From NCBI GenBank assembly GCA_905215475.1, contig CAJMPW010000003.1:179553-243552 (forward strand): a stretch of DNA of 64,000 bases, written 5' to 3'. Each line of letters begins with the position of its first letter. The stretch's first letter is position 1. Of this stretch, positions 31,569 to 40,234 are shown one piece after another. The translations under genes and the position numbers were made by a program. This DNA is from CAG-103 sp905215475. GTDB lineage: Bacteria > Bacillota > Clostridia > Oscillospirales > Oscillospiraceae. Under the pieces are notes generated by a model. It was not told the origin of the DNA, did not search any database, and saw nothing but the letters and a program-made list of their open reading frames with translations.

Positions 31569-33317
31569 TCACTTTTGCACCTGCGCGCCCATCAGATACT
31601 GCGCGCCGAGCGGACCGGACAGCAGCCCCTGCACGTGCGCATTGCACAGGTACTGATCCGTATACCAGTAGAGCGGGCACACGGCGCCCGTCTGCATGAG
31701 CAGGGTCTCGGCCTGATGCATGAGCGCGTAGCGCTCGGCGGTATCGCTGCTGCTCGCAATGCGGTACAGCAGCGCATCATACGACTCCGCCCATGTGCAG
31801 TCGGCTTTCGTGCGTCCGTCGATCGTGACGCAATAGCCCGCGTAGTCCGCGTGCGCACCGCGGCCGAGCGCGACAAAGTTGCTGCCCGCACCGCTCGCCC
31901 AGAGGGAGAGAAACGGCATGGGGTCGTCCAGATCGGCGCTGAAGCTGCAGCGCGTGACGGAGTAGCCGCCGGCGGCGCGCTCGGCGAGGAAGGTCTGCAT
32001 ATCCTGCACCGTGACGGTGAGCGTGATGCCATAGCGCGCATAGAGCTCCCGGAGATACTCCGCGATGGCGACGTGACCGGCAGCGTCAGACGTCAGGTAC
32101 GTCAGCTCCGGAAAACCGGCACAGACGCCTTGCGCATTGACCGTGAAGCGGCCGGACGACTCCGCCGCCTGCCGCAGCAGCGCAACAGCCCGCTTGCAGT
32201 CGGCGGCATAGTCGGCGCTGTAGTACCCCTCCCCCTTGCCGTCGGCGCCGTTGTGCGCGGCAAAGTCGCTGCCATCGGCATCCGAAATGCCGGGCGGGAT
32301 GGGGGCGTTCGCGCTCTGCTGCGCACCGGGTGTGATCTGCGCGCAGAGGTCGCCGCGGTCGATGAGCAGCGCGAGTGCCGTGCGGATCTGCGCGCGCTCC
32401 GACTGCGTAAAGGCGCTCAGCGCCGGATCGTTCATGGGAAAGCAGAGGCTGTAGGTCGCAAGCCGGCTCACGGTATGCAGCTCAGGCGCGTGGTTCGCGC
32501 GCAGATCGTCCAGAGCGGCATCCGGGACCGGCCAGACGAGCGCATAAGCGCGCGCAAGGAAGGCGGAGCCTGCAGCGTCGGGGTCAGGCTCGAACGCAAA
32601 GCGCACCGTCTCGGCCGTGACGTTGTCCGCGTCCCAATAGGCGGGGTTTTTCACATAGGTCAGGCCCTCGTCCGTCCACGCCGAGACCGTATACGGTCCG
32701 CTGACGGCAAAGCCCGCGCCGTCCGCCGTCCAGCGCATCGTATCCGCCGCGCCGGAGGGCACAGGCGCATACGCCGGCTGGGCACAAAGCTGCAGGAAGG
32801 TCGGCATGGCCTCCGCGAGCACGACGGTAAGTGTGCGCCCATCGGGCGAGGCCGTGACGTTCAGGCGGCCGCTGCCATATCCGTCGATGCAGGCGAAGAG
32901 ATACGGCGCCGCCGCATCCTCGAGCGTGCACGCCCGGTTCCACGCATAGACAAAGTCCGCCGCCGTGAGCGGCGCGCCGTCCGACCACTTGAGCCCGCCG
33001 CGCAGCGTGAACACATACTGCACGCGCCCGTCGGGCAAAGACTCCGGCTGCGGCAGCTGCTCGCACAGCTCGGGTGTCAGCTCCCGGCCGCCGTCGCCGC
33101 CGACGCGATAGCCGGTCAGACCGGAAAAGAGGTTGACGGCATACGTTGCGCCGACGCCGTTTTCCGTGCGCGCGGGGTCGAGCGTCGCAGGCTCTGCGCC
33201 GAGGCAGAGCGTCAGCGGCTGCCCGGCATCCGGGGCGCGCACGGTGCTCGCCGGGGCGTGCGTACAGCCGCAGAGCAGCAGCGCTGCGAGCAGGACGCAC
33301 AAAAGCGTGCGCTTCAT
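31569..33317 (-). CDS. Peptide ABC transporter substrate-binding lipoprotein (OppA-like, SBP family 5)
   Basis: The 582-residue protein starts with a signal peptide and lipobox LCGC. The SBP5 domain follows, with LCLGAEPATLDPARTENGVG, LRGGLKWSDGAPLTAADFVYAWNR and VSGPYTVSAWT. Such proteins bind oligopeptides outside the cell and hand them to a permease. No permease or ATPase genes adjoin it, so it is an orphan that may share another Opp system. The start at 33317 is chosen because GGGAGGTGA precedes it. Confidence 0.9.
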   Translation of the reverse strand: MKRTLLCVLLAALLLCGCTHAPASTVRAPDAGQPLTLCLGAEPATLDPARTENGVGATYAVNLFSGLTGYRVGGDGGRELTPELCEQLPQPESLPDGRVQYVFTLRGGLKWSDGAPLTAADFVYAWNRACTLEDAAAPYLFACIDGYGSGRLNVTASPDGRTLTVVLAEAMPTFLQLCAQPAYAPVPSGAADTMRWTADGAGFAVSGPYTVSAWTDEGLTYVKNPAYWDADNVTAETVRFAFEPDPDAAGSAFLARAYALVWPVPDAALDDLRANHAPELHTVSRLATYSLCFPMNDPALSAFTQSERAQIRTALALLIDRGDLCAQITPGAQQSANAPIPPGISDADGSDFAAHNGADGKGEGYYSADYAADCKRAVALLRQAAESSGRFTVNAQGVCAGFPELTYLTSDAAGHVAIAEYLRELYARYGITLTVTVQDMQTFLAERAAGGYSVTRCSFSADLDDPMPFLSLWASGAGSNFVALGRGAHADYAGYCVTIDGRTKADCTWAESYDALLYRIASSSDTAERYALMHQAETLLMQTGAVCPLYWYTDQYLCNAHVQGLLSGPLGAQYLMGAQVQK

Positions 33318-33370
33318 GCCGGTCACCTCCCGTTTTGTTTCGATTTGCGGTGTTCGTTCCACGTAGGCGT

Positions 33371-33399
33371 ATCTTACCACACGCGCCGCGAAAATGCAA
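33371..33399 (-). promoter_or_regulatory. Promoter of the SBP gene
   Basis: On the minus strand TTGCAT (33394-33399) and TAAGAT (33371-33376) are 17 bases apart. Confidence 0.65.
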
Positions 33400-33429
33400 C
33401 GGGTTGCTTCACTCATTCCCCACTTTTCA

Positions 33430-33464
33430 TGAAAAATGGTGCGTTCTGAAATCAGAACGCACCA
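33430..33464 (-). terminator. Terminator of the regulator-kinase-aminopeptidase operon
   Basis: A 13-bp perfect stem (33437-33449 with 33452-33464) is followed on the minus strand by ATTTTTC. Confidence 0.85.
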
Positions 33465-33501
33465 CAATTCGCGGTTTTTCGACGTAATAGTGGGATTTCG
33501 G

Positions 33502-34725
33502 TCAAAATGCCCATGTCCCGTCCCGGAACACCCCGACCGTGCGGCCGTCGCGGCAGTGCGCCGTGATCGCAAGATCCGGCGTGCCGATCATGAAATCCTC
33601 GTGGATCATGGAGTCGTTCACGCCGAGCGCGCGCATCTCCTCGAGCGTGCGGTTCGGGTAGTCACGGATGGTGTCGATGAAGCCCATGCCGAGCGCGAGA
33701 TGGCAGCAGGCGTTTTCATCAAAGAGGGTGTTATAAAACAGGATGCCCGTCTGGTTGATGGGGCTGTCATACGGCACGAGCGCACACTCGCCGAGGTAGG
33801 CAGCGCCGTCATCCATGGCGATGAGCTTTTGCAGCAGCGCCTCGTTCGTACGGGCGTGCGCCTCCACGGCGCGGCCGCGCTCAAAGCGGATGGAAAAATC
33901 CTCAATGAGCTGTCCCTGATACGACAGCGGCTTCGACGAGTAGACGATGCCCTCGGCCTCGCCGCGCTTCGGCGAGATGAAGCACTCCTCCGTCGGGAGG
34001 TTGGGGTTAAAGTAGCTGCCGCCGATGGTGTACTCCCCGCCGCCGCAAAACTGCGCCTCGGGGATCATGCCGACGGTCAGGTGCGTGCCGTTGGACGCGC
34101 GGTATTCCAGCGTCTCGATGCCGAGGCTGTTGAGATAATCGCAGCGCGCCTGCAGGTCTGCGTTGTGCGCGTCCCACGCGGCGACGGGATCATCGCCCAC
34201 GCGGCAGGTGTGCAGGATCGCCTCCCAGAGCTTTTCGACGGCGCGCGTCTTTGTCTCGTTCGGGAACACCTTCTTCGCCCATGCCACGCCGGGCACGGCC
34301 GCAATGCACCACTGGTAGCGCCCCTCCATCTGGTCGCGGTAGGGCTTGATGACACTGTAGCGTCCCTGGCGGGCGCTGGCCATCTTTGCAGGGCTGACGC
34401 CGCGCAGCCCGTCCGGATCTTCGCTGAGCAGGTAGATGCGGCACGGGAGCGTGTCGACATAGTGCTGGAGCTTCGCGCGCTCCCAGTCCTCGACAGTCTG
34501 GAGCGTCCTGACGCTCTCACGCCGGATGGCAAGCTTTTCGAGCGCCTGATGCTTCCACGTGACGGTGACCTTGCGCGCACCGGCATGGTAGCACGCATCG
34601 GCGACCATGGTCACGAACTCCGGCTGGTCGAGCTCGGCCTCGATGACGACATCCTGCCCCTTTTGAACACGCGCGCCGACCTCGGCAATGAGGCGGGCAT
34701 AGGCACGCAAAACGGTTTTCTTCAT
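33502..34725 (-). CDS. Aminopeptidase, peptidase family M29 (AmpS/PepS-like)
   Basis: The 407-residue protein matches thermophilic-type aminopeptidases of family M29. It has RYQWCIAAVPGVAWAKKVFP, RASNGTHLTVGMI, GGGEYTIGGSYFNPNLPTEE and the C-terminal MIHEDFMIGTPDL, which hold the metal ligands (Glu, His, Asp). It trims N-terminal residues from peptides in the cytoplasm. It starts 2 bases after the stop of the histidine kinase gene and so is in the same operon, an odd pairing. Confidence 0.92.
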   Translation of the reverse strand: MKKTVLRAYARLIAEVGARVQKGQDVVIEAELDQPEFVTMVADACYHAGARKVTVTWKHQALEKLAIRRESVRTLQTVEDWERAKLQHYVDTLPCRIYLLSEDPDGLRGVSPAKMASARQGRYSVIKPYRDQMEGRYQWCIAAVPGVAWAKKVFPNETKTRAVEKLWEAILHTCRVGDDPVAAWDAHNADLQARCDYLNSLGIETLEYRASNGTHLTVGMIPEAQFCGGGEYTIGGSYFNPNLPTEECFISPKRGEAEGIVYSSKPLSYQGQLIEDFSIRFERGRAVEAHARTNEALLQKLIAMDDGAAYLGECALVPYDSPINQTGILFYNTLFDENACCHLALGMGFIDTIRDYPNRTLEEMRALGVNDSMIHEDFMIGTPDLAITAHCRDGRTVGVFRDGTWAF

Positions 34726-34726
34726 A

Positions 34727-36100
34727 TTACTTCTCCTCTTTTCCGTGGTGTTCCGGCAGCGTGACCGTGAACGTCGTGCCGCGGCCCTTCACGCTTGTGA
34801 CGGCAACCGTGCCGCCGTGCAGCGCCACGATCTGCTGCACCATCGACAGGCCCAGACCCAGTCCCGCGCTTTCCCGCCGGCTGGGATCGGCCTGATAAAA
34901 CCTCTGCCATATTCTGTCCAGATCTTCCTGCGAGATACCGACGCCGTTATCCTGCACGGTCAGCTGCGCGCCCGCATCCGTGCGCCGCAGCGCCACATGG
35001 ATCCAGCCGCCGTCCACGCCGAACTTGAAGGCATTGTCGAGCAGGTTCTGCACGACGCGCGACATGAGAAACACATCCATGTCGATGAAAATGTCCGGCT
35101 CTGCCGCACAGCCGATGCGGATGCCGCGGCGCGCGACCATGGCCTGCTCGTCGCAGATGACGGTGACGAGGTCGGACAGATCTGCATACTCCCAGTTGAC
35201 CTTCTGCGTGCCCTGATCAAGGCGCGTGATCTCGAGCATACTGCCGATGAGCTCCGACATCTTGTGCGCCTGCCGGTCGATGACGTCGAGCGCGGCCTGA
35301 TAGTCCGCCGGGGTAGCGGCGTTTTTGCGCGCGTCCTCGCAGGCGGCAAGGATGACGGTTGTCGGCGTACGCAGCTCGTGCGAGGCATCGGACGTGAAGC
35401 GCTGCTCGGCCTCGAACGAGCGCTCGAGCCGGTCAAACATATTGTCGAATGACGCCGAGAGCTGATAGATCTCGTCGCTGCCCTTTGTGTGCGGCAGACC
35501 GATGCGCGCCTTGAGATCCTGCCCGTCGGAGATGGTATTGGCGGCGGCTGTGAGCTGGCGCACGGGGCGCAGGGCGCGGCTGGCGATGAAATAGCCGCCG
35601 ATGACCGACAGCACCAGCAGCACCGGCAGCAGCGACCATGCCAGCGGCAGGATCACGCGCATGACGCCGCCGTTTGCGTCCGCGTCGATGACGCCGCGCA
35701 GCCAGACGCTGCCGACCATCATATCGACGTGCACATCATAGACGTAGTACGTCTGCTCGCCGCAGGTGACGGTGCGCACCGCATCCCCGTTGAGCGGCAA
35801 GGGATCGGCGGGCGAAAACTCCGCCGGGAACGTACCCTGCAGGGCGTTGCCGTCCGCGTCATAGAGCACGGTGTACACGCCGCTGCGGTAATAGTGGATG
35901 CGATCATAGCGAAACTGCCGGTTTTTATACTTGACGCGGTTGGCGTTGTGCTCGACCATGCGCACGAGACGCGACTCGGGGTCGTTTGTGACGATCGTGC
36001 CGTTGACGGCAAGCAGAAACGAGAGCACCAGCGCCTCGATGACGAACATCATGAGCGCGAACCACGCCGTGATGCGGATCTTGAGTGACGGTCTTCTCAT
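34727..36100 (-). CDS. Two-component sensor histidine kinase
   Basis: The 457-residue protein has a first membrane helix (residues 10-33), an extracellular sensor domain (about 35-148), a second helix (149-173) and a HAMP linker. HisKA has the phospho-acceptor His-241 in ASHELRTP. The HATPase domain carries the N box DNAFKFG, G1 box DNGVGIS and G2 box GLGLGLSM. Its stop overlaps the M29 gene start region and its start overlaps the response regulator stop by four bases, so it pairs with that regulator. The signal is unknown. Confidence 0.94.
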   Translation of the reverse strand: MRRPSLKIRITAWFALMMFVIEALVLSFLLAVNGTIVTNDPESRLVRMVEHNANRVKYKNRQFRYDRIHYYRSGVYTVLYDADGNALQGTFPAEFSPADPLPLNGDAVRTVTCGEQTYYVYDVHVDMMVGSVWLRGVIDADANGGVMRVILPLAWSLLPVLLVLSVIGGYFIASRALRPVRQLTAAANTISDGQDLKARIGLPHTKGSDEIYQLSASFDNMFDRLERSFEAEQRFTSDASHELRTPTTVILAACEDARKNAATPADYQAALDVIDRQAHKMSELIGSMLEITRLDQGTQKVNWEYADLSDLVTVICDEQAMVARRGIRIGCAAEPDIFIDMDVFLMSRVVQNLLDNAFKFGVDGGWIHVALRRTDAGAQLTVQDNGVGISQEDLDRIWQRFYQADPSRRESAGLGLGLSMVQQIVALHGGTVAVTSVKGRGTTFTVTLPEHHGKEEK

Positions 36101-36771
36101 ACTTCCTCCCGCAGCACCCAGCCGACGCCCCAGACGGTATGGATGAGCTTGGTGGGATAGTCCGCGTCGATCTTGCGGCGCAGGTAGCTCACATACACAT
36201 CGACCACGTTTGAGCCGCCGCTGTAGTCATAGTTCCAGAGATGGTTTTCAATGCGCTCGCGTGAGAGCACGATGCCGCGGTTGCGGATCATATATTCCAG
36301 CAGCGCAAATTCCTTGGCCGAGAGCGAGATCGTGCGCCCGGCGCGCGTGACACGGTGCGAGGCGGTATCGACCGTGAGATCTGCCACGGAGAAGACATTG
36401 GTCGCGCTGCCGCCGCGCTTGCGCGTGATGACGCGCAGCCGCGCCAGAAGCTCATCAAACGAAAACGGCTTGACAAGATAGTCGTCCGCGCCGGAATCCA
36501 GCCCGTGCACGCGGTCGGGCACGCTGTCTTTCGCCGTAAGAAACAGCACCGGCGTCTCGTTGCCGTCGGCGCGCATCTGCGCCAACACCGAAAACCCGTC
36601 CATGCGCGGCATCATCACGTCGAGCACGACGGCGTCATATTCCGCGCCCTCAAGATAGTCGAGCGCCTCCACGCCGTCAAAGCAGCTGTCGACGCTGTAG
36701 CCCTCGGCCTTGAGTGTTTTGGCGAGGATGCGGTTGAGGTCCTGTTCGTCTTCCACGACCAGAATGCGCAT
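36097..36771 (-). CDS. OmpR/PhoB family response regulator
   Basis: The 224-residue protein has a receiver domain with the phospho-accepting Asp-51 in VVLDVMMP, Thr-79 and Lys-101 in LVKPF. A winged-helix DNA-binding domain follows (residues 125-224, with LSAKEFALLEYM and VVDVYVSYLRRKID). It is the partner of the kinase that follows. GGAGG lies 7 bases before the ATG at 36771. Confidence 0.96.
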   Translation of the reverse strand: MRILVVEDEQDLNRILAKTLKAEGYSVDSCFDGVEALDYLEGAEYDAVVLDVMMPRMDGFSVLAQMRADGNETPVLFLTAKDSVPDRVHGLDSGADDYLVKPFSFDELLARLRVITRKRGGSATNVFSVADLTVDTASHRVTRAGRTISLSAKEFALLEYMIRNRGIVLSRERIENHLWNYDYSGGSNVVDVYVSYLRRKIDADYPTKLIHTVWGVGWVLREEV

Positions 36772-36807
36772 ACACGTCCCTCCTTGTTGTCTGTCTGTTG
36801 AGTAATG

Positions 36808-36837
36808 ATTATACCACAAGGCATACCTGCGTGTAAA
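36808..36837 (-). promoter_or_regulatory. Promoter of the two-component operon
   Basis: On the minus strand TTTACA (36832-36837) and TGG-TATAAT (TATAAT at 36808-36813) are 18 bases apart with an extended -10. Confidence 0.68.
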
Positions 36838-36842
36838 ACAAG

Positions 36843-36875
36843 AAATGCACCGGCCGCAAAGCGGTCGGTGCATTT
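36843..36875 (-). terminator. Terminator of the ribosomal protein operon
   Basis: A 15-bp stem with one G-T pair (36843-36857 with 36861-36875) lies 21 bases past the rplQ stop and is T-rich downstream. Confidence 0.85.
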
Positions 36876-36896
36876 GGATTTGTGTTCGGGTGAACC

Positions 36897-37238
36897 TTAC
36901 ACGAGCTCGATGACAGCCATCTCGGCCGCATCGCCGCGGCGGGTGCCGATGCGGGTGATGCGGGTGTAGCCGCCGTTGCGGTCGGCATACTTCGGGGCGA
37001 CTTCCTCGAACACCTTCTTGGCAACATCCTCACGGGTGATGAAGGCCAGCGCCTGACGATAGGCAGCCATGTCCTTCTGCTTGCCAAGGGTAATCATTTT
37101 CTCGGCCAGAGGCGCGATCTCTTTTGCGCGGAAGACAGTCGTCTCCATGCGGCCCATGTCGAGCAGATCCGTGACCTGCTGACGGAGCATCGCCTTGCGC
37201 TGATCGGTGGTCTTACCGAGTTTCCTTGTTCCGGGCAT
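36897..37238 (-). CDS. rplQ: 50S ribosomal protein L17
   Basis: The 113-residue protein starts MPGTRKLGKTTDQRKAMLR, near the L17 consensus, and ends in the conserved RNGGYTRITRIGTRRGDAAEMAVIEL. It is the last gene of the alpha operon, right after rpoA, as in most bacteria. It follows rpoA by about 30 bases and precedes a terminator. Confidence 0.98.
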   Translation of the reverse strand: MPGTRKLGKTTDQRKAMLRQQVTDLLDMGRMETTVFRAKEIAPLAEKMITLGKQKDMAAYRQALAFITREDVAKKVFEEVAPKYADRNGGYTRITRIGTRRGDAAEMAVIELV

Positions 37239-37271
37239 ATCGGTTTCCTCCTTGATAAGAGTAGCTGGTTA

Positions 37272-38222
37272 TTACTGATTGTCGTCGCTCGCCAGGCTCA
37301 GGCCCATCATAGCGAGCTTGTGCTCGACCTCTTCGAGGGACTTGCGGCCAAGGTTGCGCACCTTGATCATCTCTTCCTCGGTCTTGTTGGTGAGGTCTTC
37401 GACGGTGTTGATGTTCGCGCGCTTGAGGCAGTTGAAGCTGCGCACGGAGAGATCCAGCTCCTCGATGGTCATCTTCATGACGGTATCGGGGCGCTCCGGC
37501 TCTTTTTCCACCACCGTGCAGCTGTTGCCGATCGTGTCAGACAGATCGGTGAAGAGCGTGAAGTGATCGCACAGGATCTTGGCGCCGAGGCTCAGCGCGT
37601 CGCGCGCCGAGATGGTCTTGTCGGTCCAGACCTCGATGGTCAGCTTGTCGAAGTCCGTCTGGTTGCCCACACGGGTGTTCTCAACAGCGTAGTTGACCTT
37701 CAGGACCGGCGCATAGATGCTGTCCACCGGGATGGTCCCGATGACCTGCTGCGCGCTCTTGTTCTTGTCCGCCGGGATATAGCCTCTGCCGTGGTCAAGC
37801 GTGATCTCCATGGAGAGCGCGCCGTCCGGGCCGAGGCTGGCAATGTGCAGCTCGGGGTTGAGGATCTCGACCTCGGCATCTGCCTTGATGTCACCGGCGG
37901 TGACTTCACACTCGCCTGCCGCTTCGATATAGACGGTCTTCGGGCCGTCGCAATGCAGGCGTGCAATGATGCCCTTCACATTCAGCACGATCTCCGTGAC
38001 GTCTTCCTTGACACCGGGAATCGTCGAAAACTCGTGCTGCACACCGGCGATCCGGATGGACGTCGGGGCATAACCGGGCAGTGAAGAGAGCAGCACTCTG
38101 CGCAGAGAGTTACCCAGGGTCGTGCCGTAGCCACGCTCCAAAGGCTCGACGACGAACTTTCCGTAGGAAATGTCGTCCGGGGATTCCAGGCATTCGATGC
38201 GCGGCTTTTCAATTTCAATCAT
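37272..38222 (-). CDS. rpoA: DNA-directed RNA polymerase subunit alpha
   Basis: The 316-residue protein has the N-terminal assembly domain with GYGTTLGNSLRRVLLSSLPG and a C-terminal domain with LTNKTEEEMIKVRNLGRKSLEEV, which contacts UP elements and activators. It dimerises to start RNA polymerase assembly. It lies between rpsD and rplQ in the alpha operon, in the normal order. Confidence 0.98.
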   Translation of the reverse strand: MIEIEKPRIECLESPDDISYGKFVVEPLERGYGTTLGNSLRRVLLSSLPGYAPTSIRIAGVQHEFSTIPGVKEDVTEIVLNVKGIIARLHCDGPKTVYIEAAGECEVTAGDIKADAEVEILNPELHIASLGPDGALSMEITLDHGRGYIPADKNKSAQQVIGTIPVDSIYAPVLKVNYAVENTRVGNQTDFDKLTIEVWTDKTISARDALSLGAKILCDHFTLFTDLSDTIGNSCTVVEKEPERPDTVMKMTIEELDLSVRSFNCLKRANINTVEDLTNKTEEEMIKVRNLGRKSLEEVEHKLAMMGLSLASDDNQ

Positions 38223-38302
38223 TTAGACTTAACCCTCCTTACTGTATTGTTGCGCCACTGCGGCGCTGCGGATGTCAGCTTACCAATTTGAGGGTCTCTT
38301 TA

Positions 38303-38929
38303 TTACTTGGAATACAGCTCGACGATGAGGTGCTCCTCGACAGGCAGATCAATGTCATCACGCGCGGGGATGGCCACGACCTTGCCAACCATGTTGTTGG
38401 CGTCGTAGTCCAGCCACTTCGGCGCCGGACGGGAAGCGTTGGCTTCGACGTTGGCCTTGATCTTGTCGAGACTCTTGCTGGAGTCCTTGAGTGTAATAAC
38501 CATGCCCGGCTTGACCAGGAAGCTGGGGATGTTGACTTTGCGGCCATCCACGGTGAAGTGGCCGTGCGTCACAAGCTGGCGCGCCTCGGCGCGGCTCATC
38601 GCAAAGCCGAGACGGTAGACGACGTTGTCCAGGCGGGTCTCGAGGATCGCGAGCAGGTTCTCGCCCGTGATGCCCTGACGCTTCTCCGCCATGGCGAAGT
38701 AGCTGCGGAACTGCTTCTCGAGCACGCCGTAGTAGCGGCGGACCTTCTGCTTCTCGCGCAGCTGGGAGCCGTACTCAGAGGTCTTGCTGCGGCCCTGGCC
38801 GTGCTGACCGGGGGCGTAGCCTCTGCACTCGAGCGCGCACTTCTGGGTGTAGCATCTGTCGCCCTTGAGGAAGAGCTTCTGGCCCTCTCTGCGGCACTGA
38901 CGGCAGACAGCTTCGGTATATCTAGCCAT
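38303..38929 (-). CDS. rpsD: 30S ribosomal protein S4
   Basis: The 208-residue protein starts MARYTEAVCRQCRREGQKL and has CRQC with the later CYTQKC, the four-cysteine zinc-binding S4 form found in many Clostridia. The S4 RNA-binding domain (SRAEARQLVTHGHFTVDG) follows. It begins 30S assembly and often represses its own operon. The cysteines contrast with the zinc-free S4 of many relatives. Confidence 0.98.
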   Translation of the reverse strand: MARYTEAVCRQCRREGQKLFLKGDRCYTQKCALECRGYAPGQHGQGRSKTSEYGSQLREKQKVRRYYGVLEKQFRSYFAMAEKRQGITGENLLAILETRLDNVVYRLGFAMSRAEARQLVTHGHFTVDGRKVNIPSFLVKPGMVITLKDSSKSLDKIKANVEANASRPAPKWLDYDANNMVGKVVAIPARDDIDLPVEEHLIVELYSK

Positions 38930-38949
38930 AATTCATTTCCCTCCTTCAA

Positions 38950-39351
38950 TCAGACGCGGCGGCGTTTCGGAGGACGGCAGCCATTGTGCGGAATGGGGGT
39001 GACGTCCTTGATCATGGTGACCTCGAGTCCTGCAGTCTGCAGGGCGCGGATCGCAGCCTCACGTCCGGAGCCGGGGCCCTTGACGAAGACTTCGACCGTC
39101 TTCAGGCCGTGCTCCATGGCCGCCTTGGCAGCCGTCTCAGCGGCGGTCTGTGCGGCGAAGGGGGTGGATTTCTTGCTTCCGCGGAAGCCCATGCCACCGG
39201 CAGAAGCCCAAGAGATCGCATTGCCCTGGGTGTCCGTGATGGTGACCATGGTGTTGTTGAAGGAAGAGCTGATATGCACGGCTCCCTTTTCAATGTTCTT
39301 ACGCTCCTTGCGGCGCGTGCGAACCTTCTTGCCTTTTGCTGCGTTTGCCAT
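38950..39351 (-). CDS. rpsK: 30S ribosomal protein S11
   Basis: The 133-residue protein shows HISSSFNNTMVTITDTQGN and the C-terminal TPIPHNGCRPPKRRRV, typical of S11, which sits on the platform of the 30S subunit beside the E-site mRNA. It lies between rpsM and rpsD in the standard alpha-operon order. Confidence 0.98.
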   Translation of the reverse strand: MANAAKGKKVRTRRKERKNIEKGAVHISSSFNNTMVTITDTQGNAISWASAGGMGFRGSKKSTPFAAQTAAETAAKAAMEHGLKTVEVFVKGPGSGREAAIRALQTAGLEVTMIKDVTPIPHNGCRPPKRRRV

Positions 39352-39365
39352 TACATATCCCTCCC

Positions 39366-39734
39366 TTACTTCTTCTTATTGGCGATCGTGCGTTTCGGGC
39401 CCTTGCGGGTACGCGCATTGGTCTTGCTGCGCTGGCCGCGCACGGGCAGGCCGCGTCTGTGACGCTGGCCGCGGTAGCAGCCGATCTCGGTCAGGCGCTT
39501 GATGTCGAGCGCCACGCTGCGGCGCAGGTCGCCCTCCACGATGAAGTGGTGGTCGATGCACTCGCGGATCTTCGCTTCGTCCTCGTCGGTGAGGTCTTTC
39601 ACACGGGTGTCCGGATTGATGCCGGTCATCTCAAGAATCTTTTTTGCGCTGGTTCTGCCGATACCATAAACATAGGTCAGGCCAATTTCAATTCGCTTGT
39701 CCTTGGGCAGGTCAACGCCGGCGATACGTGCCAT
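39366..39734 (-). CDS. rpsM: 30S ribosomal protein S13
   Basis: The 122-residue protein starts MARIAGVDLPKDKRIEIGLTYV and has GQRHRRGLPVRGQRSKTNARTRKGP, the conserved C-terminal tail that touches tRNA in the P site. It lies in the head of the 30S subunit. It begins the rpsM-rpsK-rpsD-rpoA-rplQ block. Confidence 0.98.
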   Translation of the reverse strand: MARIAGVDLPKDKRIEIGLTYVYGIGRTSAKKILEMTGINPDTRVKDLTDEDEAKIRECIDHHFIVEGDLRRSVALDIKRLTEIGCYRGQRHRRGLPVRGQRSKTNARTRKGPKRTIANKKK

Positions 39735-39850
39735 CTTATTCGATCATTCCTTTCGAAATTTTGGTTCCGCGCGCAAAAAGGGAGGCGACTTACTCCCGCC
39801 GGAGGGAGCCGACCTTCTGGCACGGATGTGTTAGGACTTACAGGGTCAGA

Positions 39851-39964
39851 TCAGCCCTGTCTCTGTTTGTGCTTCGGGTTTTCGCAGATAACCATGACTT
39901 TGCCCTTGCGCTTGATGACCTTGCACTTTTCGCACATGGGCTTGACACTCGGTCTGACTTTCAT
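39851..39964 (-). CDS. rpmJ: 50S ribosomal protein L36
   Basis: This 37-codon gene reads MKVRPSVKPMCEKCKVIKRK and then GKVMVICENPKHKQRQG. CEKC and a later C/H pair give the zinc-binding L36. It lies 14 bases downstream of infA, as in nearly all Firmicutes. GGAGGTTAACTACA precedes the ATG. The 116 bases from here to rpsM hold only a possible ribosome-binding site. Confidence 0.97.
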   Translation of the reverse strand: MKVRPSVKPMCEKCKVIKRKGKVMVICENPKHKQRQG

Positions 39965-39977
39965 TGTAGTTAACCTC

Positions 39978-40196
39978 CTACTTGCTTCTCCAGGTGATGC
40001 GGCCGCGCGTCAGATCGTACGGAGACATCTGAACCGTGACCTTGTCACCGGGGAGGATTCTGATAAAGTTCATCCGGAGCTTTCCGGAGATGTGCGCCAG
40101 GATGACGTGGCCGTTGCCAATGTCAACCCGGAACGTCGTGTTGGGCAGGGATTCGACGACCGTGCCCTCCAGTTCGATTACATCGTCTTTTGCCAA
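39978..40196 (-). CDS. infA: Translation initiation factor IF-1
   Basis: The 72-residue protein has the S1-like OB fold: AKDDVIELEGTVVESLPNTTFRVDIGNGH and ISGKLRMNFIRILPGDKV. A longer frame with an N-terminal extension is open, but IF-1 never has one, and a TTG at 40196 sits 10 bases after GGAGG. I therefore choose that TTG. It binds the A site during initiation. It overlaps nothing but follows map closely. Confidence 0.95.
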   Translation of the reverse strand: MAKDDVIELEGTVVESLPNTTFRVDIGNGHVILAHISGKLRMNFIRILPGDKVTVQMSPYDLTRGRITWRSK

Positions 40197-40234
40197 GGTG
40201 TTTGAACCTCCTAAGGTTTTTCGGGACGCGCCCG

